Positions 24,472 through 35,735 of a DNA stretch of 64,000 nt are shown piece after piece. The DNA comes from Dryococelus australis (lineage: Eukaryota > Arthropoda > Insecta > Phasmatodea > Phasmatidae). The stretch is from assembly GCA_029891345.1 (NCBI GenBank), contig CM056999.1:26509418-26573417 (forward strand), given 5' to 3'. The translations under genes and the position numbers were made by a program. The notes beneath the pieces were generated by a model. That model did not search any database. It saw only the letters and a list, made by a program, of their open reading frames with translations, and had not been told where the DNA came from. Every line of letters begins with the position of its first letter. Position 1 is the stretch's first letter.

Positions 24472-25067
24472 TGGTACCATGGTCCTGACGTCGACTCTCG
24501 TCCCAGCTGCCTCGCTGTGGTTTCGCCATTGCTGATCGAACCCCGTGGCTGGCTCCTTTCGCCTGTCGTATCTCTCCTGATCAGGGCAACAGACTGTGAA
24601 CTCCGTATTCGGATTCTGTAATGGATCAGGCCTGGGTCCTTTGACGACGTGTTGGCAACATCCCTCTACACAGCTGACTTAAAGACTCATTCCTATATTT
24701 GTTCTCTTCCTATTAACGTCTACGTGGAGCCTTCTATTTATGATGCCTCTATTCTTTGAACACTTTTTAGAAGAACCAAAACTAACGTTCGATTATTCGT
24801 TCCTAATCAATCGCCCTTGTCAATGCCAACCTGGCTTGTTTATTTTATACCAAAGAAAAAGTATTTCTTAAACATTCACATTGCAAAGATAAAATTACAA
24901 TTATATACTAAACTACCATCTGCTATGGCTTTTCAAAACAGTTTTCTCACATATCCTTTGCATACTATCATTTGACATACTTGATATCAGAATATAAATT
25001 ATGGCAATCAAAGATAATATTATTTCCCTGCATAAAATAAATCAAGCTAACATAGCCAGGTGTTACA
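24472..25067 (+). repeat. Dispersed repeat B, copy 2
   Basis: 596 bases homologous to 6825-7380 from TGGTACCATGGTC to TGTTACA. It keeps a stretch containing GGATTCTGTAATGGATCAGG that is missing in copy 1, and another around GCCCTTGTCAATGCCAACC. Confidence 0.6.
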
Positions 25068-25530
25068 GCCCTTTGAAGATAGTAACTTCGCTGACAGAGA
25101 TATAATAGGAGTAAGTTAATAACAGTTTGTGTTTTTTTAAGTCGACATTATTGTTTTGCTTGTAATCTCCAAAATATTGTAACTTTTACAAATACCTCTT
25201 AGTATCAATGTGGGCCATGTAAATACAAAAGAAGAGATTGTTGTTTAAAAGCGATGTTGCAAAAGGCTGGACACACAAAAACCCTCTCTGGCTGGTCCCA
25301 CATTAAACAGCCCTATTAACGGAAATGAATTTTTTTATGGAATATTTAAAGCAATTATTACATGAATTATATATGGCTGATTTCAGGAACATATTTAGTA
25401 CTGAATACAGTACTTTAATTTTCCTTCTTCGCAAAGAACACATGCACAGATAAAGAATAAAAGTTATGTTTCCATTTCTGAATGAAAGCAATACTGCTGT
25501 ACTCATAAACTTTATTGGCCTTTCTTTGGT
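25068..25530. other. Non-coding stretch
   Basis: AT-rich. A 67-codon minus-strand frame at 25,303-25,506 has no recognisable feature. Confidence 0.4.
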
Positions 25531-25535
25531 ACCAA

Positions 25536-25766
25536 GCTATGTGACGCAGTGTTAAACATTAATCCTCACATTTGAGAGGACCCGTGTTTGTTTCCTGGTT
25601 CGGCCATCCTAATTTCGATTTTTCCATGGTTTCTTGATATCACTTCAGGCGAATACTGAGATGGTTATTCAATAGAGGCCATGGCTGATTCCTTCCTCCG
25701 TTTATGCTGCCCGAGCAACTTGTGTCGTCTGGAATGACCACGCTGTTGACGAGACATTAAAAAATA
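25536..25766 (+). mobile_element. tRNA-derived SINE, common insect body
   Basis: A degenerate tRNA head (A-box area GTGACGCAGTGTTAAACA, B-box area GTGTTTGTTTCCTGG) is followed by a body with CACTTCAGGCGAATACTGAG, GGCCATGGCTGATTCCTTCC and an end reading GACCACGCTGTTGACGAGAC then ATTAAAAAA. This order matches a SINE body I know from many hemimetabolous insect genomes. It is old: several conserved words carry changes. Confidence 0.65.
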
Positions 25767-25767
25767 C

Positions 25768-26196
25768 CTAAAGACCATTCACAGTTAATTGAGTACTTTT
25801 GAAAACCCTTCTAAACATCTACTTCCATGCCCATTTCATATCCTTACACCAAATGTAAACAACAAGCAAAAATGCAGGGACGGAACCAAAACAATGAGCC
25901 GCTGATCTTTGCCATTGCGCCTCAGTAAAAACTATTATTTACAATAAATGTGTAACTTTTAATCCTATTATTATTCTAATATGCACGAGATAAAAAATAA
26001 GAGCTTAATCCCCTGACAAATATAAACTGTAATTTTAAAACACGTTAGTATTTGACACAATGTTTTCATAATCCATAGCCAACTTAACTGGACACCCGAT
26101 TCCCAAGTGTGTATGGTAACACACACGTAGATAGGGACAGTCATTTTTTTTTAAAGGTTGATTTCAAAAGTGCTCACTTTATAGTGAACGGCCATT
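25768..26196. mobile_element. MITE, GGCTGTTCAC family (long form)
   Basis: The ends are inverted: GACCATTCACAGTTAATTGA at the left and TGCTCACTTTATAGTGAACG then GCC at the right. The adjacent interior (ACATCTACTT...CCATGCCC) matches the 45 kb copy in reverse orientation. The element is worn and lies directly after the SINE. Confidence 0.6.
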
Positions 26197-27429
26197 ACCT
26201 ACCTACCTTACTGGGGCAATGAAGTGAGGAGGACCTGATAACAAAAATGGTATAAAATTAGAAGCAAACTTGTAGCCCAATTAAACATAATTAGTTCACA
26301 TCATACACCAAAAAAGGGTCTGTGTAGGACTTTGTAGTTCATATTTTGTAAATATTATTTGATAATAACTCTGCAGCATTATGTCATCCGAACGTGAAAA
26401 ATAATTATTGTATTATTTTACACTCTTTGTTCAGAGATATACTTAATTGTAAGGTATCGACAGCTCGATCTAATTGCAAAGTGTTTATGCTAGCTCACTG
26501 TTCAGCTGTTTGGGAAAGTCACAGTAATTAGCTCTCACTTAACGTATGATAGTTTCTTTTAAGTGAATGTCGTTTGAAAGGTACTTACTTTTCATGTTGA
26601 GATATAACAGAAGTACTCAAAAAATATCAAACCTTTCTTACTTGAGTACCTAGTTAAACTAAATTAATGTCATGCTATGACTGATAAATGAAGCAAGGAC
26701 ATGAATAATCTGCCAGCGAACAAAGAGGGTTTAAAAAAAAGTAGTATATATACTGTAAACATATATCTTTAAAGTTCACTATTCTTTACAAGAAAAACTG
26801 TTTTATAAACTATTTTCTAATTTGAAACATAACTTGATCAACTTCCCGATGAAACTCCAAAAGCTAGTATGGTGACCCATGAAAGATAGTAACATGGGGT
26901 GGAACGATTCGACATGGTTGTTGGTTCGCCTGGGAAGTGAGAAAACAGACAAAGTTTCTGCCCCTATTCTTCTAAGGCAATATTGTTTAACATGGTTGAG
27001 AAGAATGTTGATATTGCTCTCTAAATTGTTTCTTCTTGCATGATCCCTCAGTGCCTATAACCCATCTGGCTCACCTGGCATCATGCTGGGGACACAGGGA
27101 TGTAGACATAGGTCGTACTTGATCACATGTGTATGGTGATCCTGAAGACGAGGGTCGGAAAGGGTGTCTGCTCTGTTACACGAGTGATCGGGGGTCGACG
27201 TGCAGCTAGTCGCTGGCGCTTGGCCAAGTGGTGGCGAGCACGCGAAGATGTATTTTCATGGGGTGATGTAGGCAGGCAAAGGACAAGGGATATAGAGAGC
27301 AGGTCGTGGTGCCATCGGTCTTGGGGAAGCACGCAAGTAAGTGTGTGTGGCAAGGTGGTGGCACTGAGGGGACAGGAGATACAGAGATGAATAAGAACAG
27401 GGAGACATGTAGGCCGACATATGTCCACA
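26197..27429. other. Non-coding stretch
   Basis: Frames of 129 codons (27,123-27,512, minus) and 87 codons (27,127-27,390, plus) overlap each other on opposite strands in a GC-richer patch and show no domain. I do not call genes. Confidence 0.4.
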
Positions 27430-27762
27430 TGTCCCTTCTCGTCGTAGGGGCAGCTGATGTCTATGTTATGAATTTGGTGACTATAACTCAAATGGTTTGA
27501 AATTACAGCCAACTATGCTTATAAGTTGGAATAGGGCATACTTGTCCCTATGACCCCTCTCCTAGTCGTGGTAGATGGTTTCGTCATCAATTTGCTAACT
27601 ATAACTCAAACAGTTCGGGAATTACTCCCAACTATGCATATTTACTGACATAGGGCATACTTAATCCCATGACCCCTCTCCTTGTCATGGTTGATGTCTA
27701 TGATATGAATTTGACAATTATAACCTAAATGGTTCGAAAATTACAGCCAACTATGCTTTACA
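27430..27762 (+). repeat. Tandem repeat, 119-bp unit, about 2.7 copies
   Basis: Units start near 27,455, 27,574 and 27,693 with GATGTCTATG or GATGGTTTCG. They share CTATAACTCAAA, CCAACTATGC, GGGCATACTT and TGACCCCTCTCCT. Confidence 0.75.
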
Positions 27763-29810
27763 AGTGTTATGCACACACACAGACTTTAGGAGGAGGCAGT
27801 GTTACACGAGATCCGAAATTGATCATTCGCGAAACCTTGATGCCTTACCACCAGCTAGGCGCTGGCCGCTAAAATGGTTGACGTCCTCAGCTGGTCGCCA
27901 ATTGTCCTGGGTAGACATAGGTCATCGATACCAAGATTGTCACTAGAAATTATTTATCAATTAAGCAGGAATTTGAAAAGCTATGAATCTGAGAGAAGCT
28001 CCAACCTATTCAGCCGCATTGGGCAAACCTTAGCCACAAAGGACAAACTGCCCAGACTATGCGAATTAGCACTGGCTTTCAAGATGGCCGCCGTCGGCGG
28101 GGGGGAAATTCAGAAATTCTGCTGGAAAAACTGGGAAAAAATTAAGTTTTTGTACACGAAATTGACCATTTTGGACGGTACAAATGGAATAAAGGGAAAT
28201 TCTCGCTCCTCGGATCTGCAGCCCGAAGCCTGGTAATATGCTAATCGGGGTCCGCGAGTTCGCAGCCTGAAGCCTGGTGGGCCAGAACATACAGTTTTAT
28301 ACTACTTGCCTCTGAAATAGCTTGATGAATGTACAACTTGACAGTTTGCTTTTTGTCGATCAGTGGCCTTACTTTGCAAAAAAGATTTACATTCCTGAAA
28401 ATGCAGTGGCGATGATCTTGACTTAATAACTTAGACTTCTAATCAAGAACTCATCAGCCAAATATTATATTATTATGCTACACTGTTATTTCTATGAGTA
28501 TTTTCTGCATAAATGAAATCTAACAGAAAATGCAAAAACGATAAACCAATACGCTTAAAAGCATAACTCGTAAATTATCACGTATGCGAAGAAAAATCAT
28601 ATCGTGAGCTAACTTGATACATACGGTAATGTATTAAATCAGTGATTTAAAAATTAAAAACTGCAGAAAATATTTATTACAAATAATATTTAATTTTAAA
28701 AAAATGATTTCATTAAATATTAAAGAAAATTTTTTTTTTTATATTTACTACAGATTTTAAGATTATCCAATCTACAATTAACAGTCCTAGCAAAGGAGCT
28801 ATTTAGTTGACACAATCACGTTCATAAATACTAGTACGTTACATATTTATAATAGTGATAGACTATAAGAACTGTAATGCATTAGAGGATATCTGGAGTC
28901 ATGTTTGCTGTACACAAAATTTCGAGAAAATAATTTTTAAGTGCATGGTATTGAATTGAGGACAGTTTTGCTAAATACGCAAAGTTTTTTCTTCAGCGAG
29001 AGTATGCTGGGTACTTAACAGAATAACTGTCAGCAATCACTTCAGGAAAACAACAAAAATTATAATAATTTTTTAGTTCTATTGAAATATTTCCGGTTAT
29101 TACGTCACATCATTGTATCAAAAATGTATGTGTTTTTATCCTGTTTAATAGTTTGTTATGGATGTTTCTCGTATAGTAGATAAAATGCGAAATATAGATA
29201 GCCTACGAAATGCACGTGATAAAGACGATATACTTTTTTTCTGACCACGACTTCATCGTAAAACATACGAGGGTGAATAGTTGTTTAGTGTTAGTTTCCA
29301 TGAGCTATACTTCCAGGTATTGTATAACTTAAAGTTTATTGCGTAAAATTAATAACACGCGTGTTTAAGAAATTCGTTTCAGGTTTCTTTGTCAACGCTT
29401 GTCGTCGCACATATGTGAATTTTCATTCATTGCCATAGGATGGTTTTACCAGAGCCTTATCGTCACACTCAATTTATGTGATAACAATAACTATCAAATT
29501 CTGTTTCCGGTACATTTATGCAGTGTCGATCAGGGATTCACTCGTAAATATTTCAGTACCGAACAATTATTTTGTATTATAGCAGACTGCAAGAAAATGG
29601 TCTACAACCACAGGCTGCTGGTAACATGACACTGTAATTAAATATGCGCATTCATTCGATGCTTACATTTTATGTGAAATTGTAATTTTTATATCTTCTA
29701 AGAAGCACTACCGGATCGGCATTCCGGCGCGTTCCGGTATCAATGCCTGCTACTGGTGTCGATTCACATTTTATTTATAATCAATGCTTTAGCATTTAAA
29801 GTCTCTGTCC
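27763..29810. other. Non-coding stretch
   Basis: A GC-richer patch at 27,830-28,290 contains CGAAGCCTGG/TGAAGCCTGG twice. It holds a 120-codon plus frame and a 74-codon minus frame, neither convincing. The rest is AT-rich. Confidence 0.4.
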
Positions 29811-29828
29811 ATTATATATGTATATATA

Positions 29829-29888
<60 letters not shown>
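29811..29888. repeat. (TA)n microsatellite
   Basis: Nearly pure TA dinucleotides over about 78 bases, with one short GTGTG interruption near 29,835. Confidence 0.9.
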
Positions 29889-29889
<1 letters not shown>

Positions 29890-31302
29890 CTTGTGTTACT
29901 TGGATACCCTATTATTAAATTTTAATAAGTGAAGCTACCTTACTCTTGAACAAACCTATCAGACAAGATTAAATTGTTGGTCAAGAGAGTTAACTTATTG
30001 TTTAAATAAATCATATTTAATTTACAGCCGCTAATGCTGCGTGAGTCGCTGATGACCGTAAATTTACGAAAAGTCCCTGCTTACTGTGTTTGCAGGTCAA
30101 ATTTAATGAGCGATTCATAACATTATAAATGAGAAATTAATATACATCATGATTTCTTAACGCGCCTTTAAATTGCACGGAAACGGAACTAATTTCTCGA
30201 CTCTGAACAAGTACCTTTCTGCAAAATATCGTTGGCGAGTCAAACAGCTATTGGCCAACTTGTCTCTGGAGAGGACATATGGTTTTACGGCTCCCTTCAT
30301 CACTGAATCGACAAGTGTAGTTAGATCTAGTGAAATGAAACAAGCTACATTCCCGTGCTGCTAACTCTGTTGTCAGTGTGGTCTGATATTGTAGCCATTA
30401 CAGTTAAGTCTAATAACCCTACTACAACGCGCATTTTCATTTACTTTCCCCATTCTCTTTAAGTGGATTTTCATTTAAACTCACGTGTCAAATAATCGAA
30501 TGTTAAAACCATTGTTAACAAAAATAATCACTCTGAATTGAATCCATAACTGTGTACCATGTTCGATGTGAATCCAGTTTTATTTTGTAAGGGGAAGGAA
30601 GGATTTGATACTTTGCAACTATGTTTTCAACATAATTCATTAAGCGCCTCGTTGTTCAATTGTGTGGGTTATTTTACGAGATATGGTAACGGCAGAGAAT
30701 AGTAAACAAATGACAGTGGGTGACTACACTGGTGTATTAACTACAATGTGGGTTATTAATTAACTTGTCTAGCCAATGAGTGTGTACTAATTGCTGTAGA
30801 ATAAAACTCTAGTTTTCTTTAATTAAATTTCGTCTCTTTGAACTGGAGTAAAATATAACAGCTGCTGGTAGATGCAATTGCTAGCAGTAATCTCAGCCGA
30901 TTAAACACATTTGGGGTGATCATATTACAGTGATCTCCTCTCTCTTCTGTACGTTTCAGTACGGTCGCTTCGTACAGCTATCTGGTATATTAAATTCTCT
31001 TGGGCTGACTTCCATATCAACAATGCACGAGCTAAGCTCGTATTTCAATCCTACAGAATTATCAGGACGTTTTTACTAGCGAAATCAATTACAGGGCAGA
31101 ATAAACTTAATCACAAGAGTGCCTGTACAGTGCAGCAGTATCAGGACGGGTATTTCCTTCCGTCAACAATACATAGTCGTGTCACTAAACAATATCACAC
31201 TCTTCATAACATAGCACGTGACATATAACAACAATTATTTCATAACATTATAACTTCAACATGCCCAATTATTCATATTTCTGTTGCAACATGTACACTC
31301 TC
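29889..31302. other. Non-coding stretch, nothing recognised
   Basis: AT-rich. Short frames only. Confidence 0.45.
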
Positions 31303-31542
31303 TATAGGCTGTTCACGGTAAAGTGAGCACTTTTTAAGGCCCTGCTCAATTTTTCCTTTCAATTAATTTCTGCCTCTCCGTCACTTTTTAATGTAAACAT
31401 TGCAATGTGACTAATAAACACAGTGTGTATATTTCATAACTCTCGAAAGTTAACGTCTGAGACTGCAATAAAATATATTTATTAAGGGTTCATGCCTTTT
31501 GGGAGGGCCTTAAAAAGTGCTCACTTTACTATAAACAGTCTA
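31303..31542. mobile_element. MITE, GGCTGTTCAC family (short form), copy 1
   Basis: 240 bases. The left end is TATAGGCTGTTCACGGTAAA, then GTGAGCACTTTTTAAGGC. The right end is the reverse complement with a few changes (GCCTTAAAAAGTGCTCACTT ... CAGTCTA). The terminal inverted repeats are about 40 bases. TA at the ends suggests Tc1/mariner-type insertion. There is no coding. Confidence 0.75.
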
Positions 31543-32095
31543 TTCCAAAAATATTGGGCACCTGTCCACAATGTTTGCTCGGTAGTTGTCAGCCCGTTAG
31601 AATCTCGTAGGGCCACCTCTTGCGGCTATAACAGCAGCCACCCTGTCTGGCATGCTCTCTACGAGTGTTTGCAGGACATCCACGGAGATTCGTCGCCATT
31701 CCTCTTGCAACCATTCCATGAGTTGAGTAATGGCTTTTGACCGAGCCCTACGAGCCCTCACTCGGCGATTCAATTCATCCCAAATATGTTCTATAGGGTT
31801 GAGGTCGGGGCTCTGGGCGGGCCAGTCCAATCGGCGAACATTGTTGCCGGCATACCACTGCACAGTAGCCCTTGAAATATGATACCTGACATTGTCATCC
31901 TGGAAGTAACACGGGTTCATTCCGTAAAAACGTCACAATATTGGGAGCATTTCATTATCCGAAATGTTACAAAAGGACTCTGTGTTCATGCTACCACGGA
32001 CAAAGACCAGCGGTCCTACGCCGAAGGCCTTGAAACACAAGTCAACTGACGTACTGAATTACCTATCCACACGGGTGCCCAATTACTTTTTGGTA
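31543..32095 (-). mobile_element. Internally deleted Tc1-like transposon
   Basis: The ends are inverted: CCAAAAATATTGGGCACC at 31,545 and GGGTGCCCAATTACTTTTTG then G near 32,074-32,093. Between them lies the C-terminal part of a Tc1 transposase on the minus strand. At about 550 bases it is a third of the usual 1.6 kb, so the N-terminal half was lost. Confidence 0.75.
31597..32035 (-). pseudogene. Tc1 transposase C-terminal remnant
   Basis: The minus-strand frame reads FGVGPLVFVRGSMNTE, then FQDDNVRYHISRATVQWY, WPAQSPDLNPIEHIWDELNR and a final SMPDRVAAVIAARGGPTRF. These are the second catalytic Asp (QDDN, normally QQDNA) and the third acid in SPDLNPIE of Tc1-type DD34E transposases. The open part is 107 codons (31,597-31,920). 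The same frame continues upstream across one TGA (31,933-31,935) to about 32,035. The DNA-binding domains and the first catalytic Asp are missing, so it is inactive. Confidence 0.85.
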
Positions 32096-32537
32096 GATAG
32101 TGTATATTCTCATAGCTCACTTGCCAACTAATTATGGCGCCTTCACAATGACTTGAGGCTCTGCAACGCTCTGAATCATTACTAAAAATATTGCTCCCTC
32201 TACGCCAATTCAATATTATTTAAAGTAAAAGATTAAATAATTTAATATACAATTTTACTAACAAATATACATTTGTTAATCTCAATCTTATTTGGTGATG
32301 GTATACCTTGAAATAAGCCTCTTATTAAAGCAGACGTGCTGTCGGTTTCAAAAGGCGAATTTAAATGGTGTTATGGTATTCTCTAAAGATAGACTTAAAA
32401 CGTGATTTTGGTACTTAGCTTATTTCCAGGACCAACAATGTGTCCAGTTAATTATTACGAATAGACTAACTTTATATTTAAGTGCACTTGCAACAACGCG
32501 ATTTATCCACTAAGTACGCAGCACCCACAAAATTGTT
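32096..32537. other. Non-coding stretch
   Basis: AT-rich. Nothing recognised. Confidence 0.4.
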
Positions 32538-32600
32538 CTGACACGCCCACAAGAAGGGAGCCTGTGTTCTAACACGCGCGCAAGAAGGGAGCCTGTTTCC
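32538..32600 (+). repeat. Direct duplication of about 32 bases
   Basis: AGAAGGGAGCCTGT occurs twice 32 bases apart, preceded by ACACGCCCACA and ACACGCGCGCA. A second small duplication (GTCGGAGAAGTGGC) lies at 32,733 and 32,758. Confidence 0.7.
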
Positions 32601-32844
32601 CAGACGCCAGTGACGTTAAATTTCTTGAAGCGTTTCTTATTGGTCCACTGTGGTGGTGCTAAGAGAGAGGTTGGCAGTGCCAGATCCCGGCAGTGTAGTG
32701 AGAGTGGGGATAGAACCTTGAAGGGGAAACAGTGGTCGGAGAAGTGGCCTGTTTGGAGTCGGAGAAGTGGCGGGTCGGACAAATGGTATACACCCCATTC
32801 ATCTATACAAGTTATTACTGAAAAAATAATAATTTATTAATTTG

Positions 32845-32848
<4 letters not shown>

Positions 32849-32898
<50 letters not shown>
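32849..32898. repeat. (CT)n microsatellite
   Basis: About 24 uninterrupted CT units. The Arg/Glu-repeat frame seen across it on the minus strand is only a translation of the microsatellite. Confidence 0.9.
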
Positions 32899-32900
<2 letters not shown>

Positions 32901-32966
32901 CATATATAGTATGGTATTCAGAGTGTTGTGGCTAACCTGTAGTTGGTTTAAGTAAAGATACATACC

Positions 32967-33200
32967 ATGGCGCTCCAGATGGCTACGAAAATCAACGTCA
33001 ACCATATCACAGAGTCGACCGAAATGACTTATAAGAACAAATACGAAGTTATAAATATGGATGACGATGAATCAATTGCCCCTTACGTCGATAGGCTGAC
33101 GAATAATATTTTATCGTGTAAAGAAGATGGATATTTTTTTACCTTCATCAAGAAAGGTATGGAAAACACTAAAAAAGTATGTGTAAACACAGTTTGTTAG
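32967..33200 (+). CDS. Unrecognised short open frame
   Basis: 77 codons starting at ATACCATGG, a good animal start context, about 70 bases after the CT microsatellite. The sequence is charged (DDDES near residue 32) with mixed composition, unlike random AT-rich translation. No domain, signal peptide or membrane segment is seen. It lies 1 kb from the viral fossil on the opposite strand and might be a viral or host exon scrap, but I cannot identify it. Confidence 0.25.
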   Translation: MALQMATKINVNHITESTEMTYKNKYEVINMDDDESIAPYVDRLTNNILSCKEDGYFFTFIKKGMENTKKVCVNTVC

Positions 33201-33337
33201 CCTTTCAAATTGGCCAAGGATCTACAATTATATCACACAAAGCACTCACCCGATGAACTCTAAGACTTATTGCTTCTACCTATGCGGGACGAAGAACAGC
33301 AGCCGATTTAAAAAGTCTCTTAAATGTAACTATTATA

Positions 33338-33870
33338 AACTAGAGGCCCAGCCCATTACCTTTTTTTTTTTTTTTAGTATTGTTACGTGCCTAGAATTGT
33401 TACCATGTTGCAAATGTTGGTTATCATACAAAGATTGAAAAAAACATATTGCATATATATTAATATAATGGTGCGAAATTAATTCAACATTGAAGCGACA
33501 GCTGCCCCATTTGATATTTATGTATCCACTTGGCCCCTTGAAATAGCTCTATCCACTGAGCCACTGTGGCCCACTTCGAAATTAACTCAACATTGAAGTT
33601 ATACATTTAAAGTAAACAAAAATATCTCTATGCAATAATCTCTATGCATTAATACAAAACTTTCATATAGGAATAGAGCAATTAAAAAATTAGTTTTTAT
33701 GGTAAAAGGTAATGATTTCGTAATCTGATTTTGCTGAAATTCGTACTTGACCCTGAGTATTCGCTCTGAAAAATTTGAAGAACTTCTGTTGAGTTTCAAG
33801 GGCCTTAGAAGTATTAAAGACGGACAGACAGAGAGAGACCACCTCCTTATATAATAGGATTCCGATAAAA
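33338..33870 (+). repeat. Worn RTE-like LINE tail with embedded SINE A-box unit
   Basis: It opens ACTAGAGGCCCAGCCCATTA and closes with GACGGACAGACAGAGAGAGA then CCACC...ATATAATAGGATTC, the layout of insect RTE 3' ends. Inside, 33,536-33,572 holds one copy of the CTCTATCCACTGAGCCACTG unit also found as an array at 42.5 kb. Confidence 0.5.
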
Positions 33871-33949
33871 GGTAGACATTAGTATAAAAGTCGTCATTAC
33901 TAACGAAATAACTGATACAATAAATTCATGTTTTTTTTAATTGGTGACA

Positions 33950-34020
33950 AATACAGTTATTCCCGATACTAGGATCGAACCCGCGAGCAAGTACAGTCCT
34001 CTATCGATCATGTTTATTCG
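33950..34020 (-). repeat. tRNA-like SINE head fragment
   Basis: The minus strand reads GCGGGTTCGATCCTAG, a perfect Pol III B box (GGTTCGATCC), with a plausible anticodon arm upstream. No body or tail is visible, so this is a SINE scrap and not a tRNA gene. Confidence 0.5.
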
Positions 34021-34182
34021 AGAATTCATTTTACATGTGCAGATTGTAAAGTCCAAAACTTGATCTGGATTTTTTGCGCTAAAAGTTTTCATTTGATTTG
34101 ACAACATCGTATTATTATTGCCACTCGCATTGTTCCAATCGATACGAGATCCATTCGAGTTGACATTGAGAGCCAGCAGGTA

Positions 34183-35610
34183 TTATGAACGAAATTGCAA
34201 TAAGGTTTTTAAATCGTCAATTTGTACTTCTTTAGATGGATGAATACCCGTAGTGACTGGTGGGTTAAATATGGCATCTTTCTTTGAAAAGGCCGCTAAT
34301 TCACCGGTGTTTTTGTTGGCATTGTCATCGGTAGAGGGTAGTTGGATGGACACATTGTTCGCTAAATCGACAACTCCTTCGTGAGCATTCTTCCATATCA
34401 TCACGAACATGACCGGTGTATATTCCAACGTTCGAAGACCCCAAATATTTCGTTTCAATTCCAATTCCAGCTTAGATAATCATCTATATAATTTTGACAT
34501 TGTAGGTTTTTCATTTTGAGTGGATCGTATATGCTGAACAACACATCGGAGACAGCAGACAGGATCAATACGACATTAATTATGGGCAGCCCAGGAAGAG
34601 AAAGAGCAGCAAACTCTCTAATGGCGACCTCCGCCATTTTCAAAGCCGTAGACATCACCGCTCTCGAAACAAAGTCGACCATCAAGGCTCTGAATAAATA
34701 AATACCCAGCTGACGATTCAAGATCATTGCACCCGTTTGAATCATTGCGGGTCCGATGCGTTTGACTAGGGTCTTGAGAATCATATTCAGACCGGCTCCA
34801 CCGAATAATTGCAGTAGGAACTCGTGATTACAGAGTCCTTGGATGAAGGAGACTATAATATCGGAGTAGTTGATTATGTCAGAAATATCTTTTGTATTGA
34901 ATAACTCATCGTGATATTTGTTCGGAAAACTACTCATTAAACTGAGCATTTGATATTCTTCGACTTGACGTTTGTTGCCCTCGGTATATTTCAAGTGGTG
35001 CGGCACCGAATCAGCCTGTGATCCAATTCTAACCCGAGTGCAATTATCGGAAACTATGGATTCGACATTGCGAGTAAGTATCAAGGGTTCCACAAGTCTA
35101 CCCCCCCCCCCCCCCCGCCATACTTTGTGGTCCAAAATAAATGTCTCGGTGTAGATTTTGTGATGCCCATGTCGCTGAATTTAATGTCTAGATTTATGCA
35201 GAACGCCTCGTGATTGACGAGTTTATGCCATTCCGCGACATAATCGGGTATTTATTCCATAAGTGGTAGTTGCGGGTCCTTCACGCCATACTGATCTATT
35301 CTGTAAACCAATTCCGCGATGCTGTATTCGATAATCTTGTACAGGTAATTCCCGATGAAAAAGCCTATAATTGTATTATCTAATTGGCCTGTGCATTCGT
35401 TACCTTTCAGAGACATGGTAAAATTGTCACAATAATACGTATTCAGACGAAAGTGTATCATTTTCATCGCCCGTCTTTGCCACACATGGCGGAGGTTGGA
35501 CATCGAAACCTGTTCCTATCGTGTTTACGTGAGGAACAATCATGCCTTCTTTTGAGCGCCAATAATCGTATATTCCCAACATGTGGGCTTCCTGGTGGAC
35601 CAACAGGGGA
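34183..35610 (-). pseudogene. Endogenous viral fossil: P74 (PIF-0)-like gene of nudivirus/baculovirus type
   Basis: The minus strand carries blocks in the order found in P74, the envelope protein (per os infectivity factor 0) of nudiviruses and baculoviruses. First comes a GFDVQPPPC block, then CTGQLDNTIIGFFIGNYL, where baculovirus P74 has a conserved Cys and IGFVLGDT. Next is a long helical region with LVKRIGPAMIQTG, then the hydrophobic segment ending SDVLFSIYDPL (compare ADLVLALWDPFGY) and RTLEYTPVMF near the C-terminus. The middle and C-terminal parts of a protein of about 600-700 residues are covered, and the N-terminal part is not visible. The copy is broken, with about three or more breaks, and cannot make the protein. 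Identification is from remembered motifs without a search. The nudivirus side is preferred because nudiviral copies in insect genomes are well known. Confidence 0.7.
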
Positions 35611-35614
35611 ACGT

Positions 35615-35735
35615 CACATAACTTAGAAAACCACAACATATAAACACACACCTTAGAACCACATAACTTAGAAACGTCATAACTTAGAACGATCATAACT
35701 TAGAAAAACACAATGCAGAACAACATAACTTAGAA
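35615..35735 (+). repeat. Short minisatellite, (A)CATAACTTAGAA units
   Basis: The word ATAACTTAGAA or a close variant appears about six times with spacings of 12-25 bases, immediately beyond the upstream edge of the viral fossil. Confidence 0.75.

Noticed and set aside
27123-27512. Opposing frames of 129 and 87 codons
   Set aside because: They mirror each other in a GC-richer patch with no domain.
32799-33005. Arg-Glu repeat protein
   Set aside because: It is a translation of the CT microsatellite.
33950-34020. tRNA gene
   Set aside because: It has a good B box but no complete cloverleaf, so it is a SINE scrap.
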